Notes under the pieces: model-generated
What the model saw: the letters and a program-made list of their open reading frames with translations, nothing else
Told to the model about the DNA's origin: nothing
Databases searched by the model: none
Made by a program: the position numbers and the translations under genes
In this document: positions 8,353-11,846 of the stretch, in pieces
Numbering within the stretch: position 1 is the stretch's first letter
Layout of the letters: each line of letters opens with the position of its first letter
Assembly (NCBI GenBank): GCA_003024985.2
Contig: PXIH01S0034955.1
Direction: 5' to 3' (one strand)
Source of the DNA: Euperipatoides rowelli
Taxonomy: Eukaryota; Onychophora; Udeonychophora; Euonychophora; Peripatopsidae
DNA: 11,846 bases

Positions 8353-8540
8353 ATGATGATGAAGGTGGTGGTGATGATAATGATGATGATGATGAAGAGG
8401 ATAAGTTAGAAGTTGAAGATGGGATGATGATAAAGGAAAAAGTTGTTGAGGTTGATGATAAGGAAGAAGTTGATGCTGCTAAGGAGGAAATTGATGCTGC
8501 TAATGATAATAACACTATCATGATGATAATGATGATAACA
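8353..8540. repeat. imperfect GAT/GAA trinucleotide repeat
   Basis: The plus strand is a purine-rich series of GAT, GAA, GGT and AAG triplets (runs of GATGATGAT near 8353-8396 and 8519-8535). It includes a near-duplicate 21-base piece, GAAGTTGATGCTGCTAAG then GAAATTGATGCTGCTAAT, at about 8467-8504. One plus frame is open from 8337 to 8573 and would encode a very acidic Asp/Glu/Lys peptide. The minus frame at 8333-8521 encodes Ser-rich sequence. Both follow from the triplet period. Confidence 0.8.
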
Positions 8541-8576
8541 ATGCATCAGAGAGTTTTATCTAATAGATGGCTGTAA

Positions 8577-9179
8577 AGAAGTTGTAATGTTCATTCACAA
8601 GTACATTACAAATTTCTTTATGAAACACCATGTTTCTCCTTCTAAGATATTTTTTCATAATAGCGTAAACAATTTCAGCACTAAGATCAATAAGGAAAAC
8701 TGAAGCACACAAATCTATTAGCAGATTGAACTATATGCAAAACATGGAAATTACTGTGATTTTGACTTAGTTTTTTTGGAGGGAGGGATAAAATCTCATT
8801 TCGCTTCTATTTAAAGCTATCTGTTGCATAAATAAGGATAGCCCTCCGTAAGAGCTCTCATTTTAGCAGGCGTGCACAATTAAAAGATGGACATTCATCC
8901 ATCATCGTCCGTAATTATTGGAAAAATTTAATATTTATGCAGACCTAGCCATTTGTTCTCCATCTTGTTTAGCTATTGAACCAATCATATCATAGGGTTG
9001 ATAAGTAGGATAAGCATACTGTTATTATTCTTGTTCCAATGGATTTAATTTGATGGATTTTCAAGTAGTAAATATTTTTCACAGTACTGGAAGTTTATTT
9101 AAATTCATTTTGATGATTCTATAATAGGTCACTCTGGGACAAGAAAGGGTTAAAAACTAGCACTCGGACCAATATGGGT
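8577..9179. other. AT-rich spacer, nothing recognised
   Basis: No long frame, repeat family or RNA gene is evident. A slightly GC-richer segment at about 8840-8910 (GCCCTCCGTAAGAGC, AGCAGGCGTGCAC) has no visible structure. Confidence 0.55.
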
Positions 9180-9365
9180 AGGATGATGTATTTATGATAC
9201 AATAGTATTGTAATATTATTATGGAAACACTTATATTTATCATGGAAATGTTTATACTGTAATAGCTTTATAGAAATATCTACATTATAATATTTAGATT
9301 TCAATGGTATTGTGGAAGTATTTATGTTATATAATAATATCACAGAATTATTGTATTCTAGTTTT
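9180..9365. repeat. degenerate short tandem repeat
   Basis: Variants of the phrase ATGGAAATATTTATATTATAATA recur about five times with spacings of roughly 25-40 bases; examples are TGGAAACACTTATATT, TGGAAATGTTTATACTGTAATA, TAGAAATATCTACATTATAATA and TGGAAGTATTTATGTTATATAATA. The minus-strand frame at 9119-9433 crosses it and owes its length to the repeat. The copies are strongly diverged, so the exact unit length is uncertain. Confidence 0.45.
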
Positions 9366-9553
9366 GCTAAGAAGACCCTACATTTAATAATAAAGGCATT
9401 TGATAAATAGATGTATTGTATCTGATGTTTCATATTTGTAACTGGACTAACATGAAAAGATTATCTTGAGCCAATATAAAACCAATCTAGAAAAGAGAGT
9501 GCACAGAAAATAAACATACACTTTATATCTGCCGTCATTCAATAAGAAAGTAA

Positions 9554-9793
9554 GACGGTGAAAACTCTTTTCTCTCCGAAGGGATCGTGAACCACTTGAG
9601 AGACTTATGGGAATTAGAAAACCCGCTTGGAACTTGTGAAACGAAAACCCAGTTAACCCCATTCTAGCTGTGGACCATAGATGCATCATTCCTTGCCTGA
9701 ATCCAGGTATATACGGCAGTTACTTTTAGTAATATTACACATAGAACAATTCCTACTTACGTTAAAGGCTTGCCTCATGTTAAAGACAGTTAG
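9554..9793 (+). pseudogene. decayed BEL/Pao-type retrotransposon polyprotein fragment
   Basis: One plus frame, interrupted by TAG (9665-9667) and TGA (9698-9700) and ending at TAG (9791-9793), reads as collinear protein-like pieces. Codons 12-25 give VNHLRDLWELENPL, resembling the 'L..FWELE.IGI' segment that lies between the protease and reverse transcriptase of BEL/Pao elements. After about 40 codons, TFSNIT and YVKGLPHVKDS resemble the following 'F...I...GRYxVxLPWK' segment. The order, frame and spacing agree with that family, and the base composition here is more balanced than in the flanks. The match is short and made by eye, so a different LTR element or a chance frame is possible. No LTRs or further pol sequence were found nearby. 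Confidence 0.42.
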
Positions 9794-10143
9794 AGAATCC
9801 TCGAATTACTCATAAAGTTAAACTGTTTGTTATTTTAGAAAACTTGTTAGCCTGAAATATTACGATTCTGAATGCTAACATTACTGAAAGCATTTTAGTT
9901 CTAAGTTTGTAGATATGACCATTAAAATGACTTTCACGCATAATGGACTTATACTATATTTATATTATCCTATTGTGTATTGTAACTTTATAAATTTATC
10001 AGTTTATTTGTAGGTGGCAGATATTGGACTGGGAGTAAGTCAAAGCAATAATCTGTCTCTCAGGGTATTCCCATAACTACGATAATTCAAACTAAAAACC
10101 ATACCAACTGTTGGAAATAATAAGAAGAATATGATTGGCTAAT
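9794..10143. other. spacer between retroelement fossil and hAT pair
   Basis: AT-rich DNA with stops in all frames. I looked for continuation of the BEL/Pao-like frame here and found none. No repeats or RNA genes are recognised. Confidence 0.5.
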
Positions 10144-10151
10144 GTATTGAG
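10144..10151. repeat. target-site duplication of the outer hAT, left copy
   Basis: GTATTGAG abuts the element's first base. The right copy GTATAGAG differs at one position. Eight-base duplications are diagnostic of hAT insertion. Confidence 0.8.
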
Positions 10152-10475
10152 CAGGGATGGCGAACCTTTTCCGACTCATGTGCCACTTAAAGTTTGGTTT
10201 ATTACTTTCAAATGTCTAGTGTGTCATCATGACTCAGCCATTGAACATTATTGTTAATAAGAAGTCCGCCATATTGAGAATTTACCTCCTCTAACATCTT
10301 CAAGCACTGGCAATTATAGAGCACACATGGATATAAAGTTCACAATTTTAGTTACCACCGAGAGTACACTTTCAAATGTTTATAATTGCTTTCACGCACA
10401 ACGCTTCCTGGTCTAAAATACAATGGAGCTGCACAATAGGTGCTGAACTTCACTAAGAAATTTCACATAATCAAT

Positions 10476-10483
10476 ATGTATAC
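10476..10483. repeat. target-site duplication of the inner hAT, left copy
   Basis: ATGTATAC here is identical to 10877-10884. It belongs to the host element's sequence and was duplicated when the second hAT landed. Confidence 0.92.
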
Positions 10484-10876
10484 CAGGAGTGTCAAACATG
10501 CGGCCCAAGCCCAGCCAACTACGGTATGCTAATATCGTAATTTCCGTAAAACGCTTATTAATTTGTGCAATTATTTAGTGTCTGGTAAGTTAATGTTCAA
10601 GAAAAAATATTACTATTTATTTAAATGTATTATTTTAAACAATTTTAACGATTATTCATTTATTTCATTCCTTTGTGTTCAGCATGTCTCTATCAAAGCC
10701 AAGTCGTAGTAGAAATAAACGAAAAATTGCTGACGAACATAGAAATTTTCAAGAAAAGTGGGAGTTGGTGCATTTCAATGAAAATTGATTATATGAAGCT
10801 TTCCTTTTTTTGCGGCCCACATAAACTTAAACCTTGTTTATTTGGCCCATGTCAGGTTTTGAGTTTGACACACTTG
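10484..10876 (+). mobile_element. inner hAT deletion derivative, nested in the outer hAT
   Basis: The left end CAGGAGTGTCAAAC (10484-10497) and the reverse complement of the right end, CAAGTGTGTCAAAC (10863-10876), agree at 12 of 14 positions. Perfect 8-base duplications (ATGTATAC) flank them. GCGGCCC (10500-10506, 10812-10818) and TTGGCCC (10842-10848) near the ends are typical of Charlie-like hAT elements whose termini begin CAGNGGTGTCAAAC. The 393-base body keeps the start of a transposase gene at 10684-10788 and then jumps to the 3' end. It is therefore an internally deleted copy of a larger autonomous element. A perfect duplication and an intact start codon suggest it is fairly young. 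Confidence 0.92.
10684..10788 (+). pseudogene. truncated hAT transposase N-terminus (34 codons)
   Basis: The frame begins MSLSKPSRSRN and continues KRKIADEHRNFQEKWELV before diverging and ending at TGA after 34 codons. The KRK...FQ..W pattern is what I know from the extreme N-terminus of Charlie/GTF2IRD2-type hAT transposases, where it precedes the BED-type zinc finger. In an intact protein the zinc-finger cysteines and the DDE/RNase-H-like catalytic domain would follow; all of that is deleted here. The pyrimidine-rich CCTTTGTGTTCAG just before the ATG resembles a 3' splice site, so the intact gene may have had a 5' leader intron. A different frame (10673-10936) that runs across the same bases and out of the element is a shadow. 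Confidence 0.72.
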
Positions 10877-10884
10877 ATGTATAC
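10877..10884. repeat. target-site duplication of the inner hAT, right copy
   Basis: ATGTATAC, identical to 10476-10483, immediately follows the inner element's last base. Outer-element sequence resumes after it. Confidence 0.92.
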
Positions 10885-11019
10885 CCACCATATTTGGGGC
10901 ACATCAGTTATCTCACAGAAACAATTTCTTATTTAGTTCATGTACAATACTACTCCATGCCTAATGTGTTCATGTGGTGTGCCACCTAGTGACCTGCATG
11001 TTTAGGTTCAGCATCATTG

Positions 11020-11027
11020 GTATAGAG
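11020..11027. repeat. target-site duplication of the outer hAT, right copy
   Basis: GTATAGAG, one mismatch from GTATTGAG at 10144-10151, directly follows the outer element's right terminal inverted repeat. Confidence 0.8.
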
Positions 11028-11846
11028 CATTTTCATTGATTGAAGACTAGGATCACAGAAAGTTATTTACGCATATTTACGCATACATCTCCATTTACGA
11101 AATTGATCAGAATGGATCGGAAACTGGTTCAATAAATATATAAACGAGTTTTAGCTCTTAACAAGGATGTTTGTATGGCTATTGTTCTTTCAGTACGAAG
11201 CTCTTACTTAGCATATGTCTTTCAGATATTTTATCACTGTGACCATGATTTTATTACAAAAATAATGAAAGGGTTAAAATACCAGCATAATACAAAGTAC
11301 ATTAAACATTTTTTTTTTTTGTCATAGTATTCACATTAAATCTCAGATGATTAAAATATTTCAAGTTATTATTTTTTTCTTCTCAATTTTCTACATATTT
11401 TTGTCAAATAACGGATTTGGAAAAATTTGATTTCACTTTCTGGCGATGTCATTCTGAAAGCAACATAAGTCGAAAGGCTTATTCTATAGTTCTTAAGGAT
11501 TAACTTGTATGATCATAAGAGAATCTCTGCAGATTTCACCAATATTTTCTCATCTCTACTAACTAATTATTACATACACCTGTTTCTGAGTCATCCAATT
11601 AGGAACATCTTCTCAACAAGTTCATGATGAGGACAAGTTTATTAAGTTTGAGACATGAGGTTTACTATTAGGATTTAAAGTTTGAGAGAGTACATTTTTC
11701 CTTAAGTTTATCATTATTATTGTTGTGTTTCATATGACTGCAGCTTTTTTTCACCTATAGGTTCAATTAACTAATGAGGTATAAATGATTATTTTTAATA
11801 TACTGTATATATGCAACACTTGTATGTATACGATATACAATTTATT
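11028..11846. other. AT-rich spacer, nothing recognised
   Basis: It holds a T12 run at 11309-11320, a doubled ATTTACGCAT word near 11066-11085 and ordinary AT-rich sequence. Two TCTTTCAG strings (11185-11192, 11218-11225) look like 3' splice sites, but no credible exon follows either one. All frames are short. Confidence 0.55.

Larger units (their letters stand above)
10152..11019. mobile_element. outer non-autonomous hAT transposon (interrupted)
   Basis: The left end CAGGGATGGCGAACC (10152-10166) and the reverse complement of the right end, CAATGATGCTGAACC (11005-11019), match at 11 of 15 positions. They have the CAGGGNTGGNNAACC look of many animal hAT elements. GTGCCAC motifs follow subterminally on both sides (about 10180-10186 on the plus strand and the strand opposite 10979-10985). 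An 8-base duplication with 7/8 identity flanks it. The total span is 868 bases; without the insertion at 10484-10876 and its extra 8-base duplication the element would be about 467 bases. No transposase coding is visible in its own sequence, so it needed a transposase supplied in trans. Its decayed ends and duplication show that it is older than its guest. Confidence 0.85.

Noticed and set aside
8333-8576. Acidic plus-strand frame (8337-8573) and Ser-rich minus-strand frame (8333-8521)
   Set aside because: Both are translations of a GAT/GAA triplet repeat. The plus frame has no ATG in its first part and no domain, and long frames are expected in triplet repeats.
9447-9689. Minus-strand 80-codon frame with balanced composition
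   Set aside because: It is antisense to the better-supported BEL/Pao-like plus frame and shows no domain of its own.
10673-10936. Plus-strand 87-codon frame across the inner hAT
   Set aside because: It runs out of frame with the transposase N-terminus at 10684-10788 and reads through the terminal inverted repeat into the outer element.

Overview
The window looks like intergenic or intronic DNA from an animal nuclear genome, most likely an invertebrate. It is strongly AT-rich. It holds ATC/GAT and TC microsatellites, long T and A runs, and a graveyard of eukaryotic transposons from several orders. I see no intact protein-coding gene, no rRNA, no CRISPR array and no bacterial-style operon. The phylum cannot be named from the sequence. 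The open frames of about 60-130 codons are chance frames or frames that follow repeat periodicity.

Layout. 1-1545 is a dense cluster of diverged copies of one GC-richer repeat, some direct and some inverted, with a long palindrome at 678-1067. Minus-strand tRNA-like pieces (1156-1214, 1660-1725) suggest a SINE contributed to it. 2229-2520 is a long imperfect ATC/TTC/ATT microsatellite. 3066-3751 is the decayed 3' half of a jockey/CR1-type LINE reverse transcriptase, still readable across frameshifts and stops. 3793-4916 is bounded by related inverted sequences and may be an old DNA transposon. 5126-5787 is a foldback/MITE-like element with long inverted repeats and TTAA at both edges. 6441-7002 is a tandem array in which two monomer types alternate (A-B-A-B-A). 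8353-8540 is an imperfect GAT/GAA repeat. 9554-9793 reads as a short decayed piece of a BEL/Pao-type polyprotein.

The clearest structure is at 10144-11027. A non-autonomous hAT element (868 bp, 7/8-matching 8-bp target duplication) is interrupted by a second hAT element (393 bp, perfect 8-bp duplication ATGTATAC). The younger element keeps the first 34 codons of a hAT transposase fused almost directly to its 3' end, so it is an internal-deletion derivative.

The genes do not work together as a system; what remains are successive insertions in various states of decay. I found no convincing new biological system. The most informative items are the nested hAT pair, the alternating dimer array, the foldback element, the inverted repeat cluster and the two retroelement fossils that ordinary ORF calling would miss.
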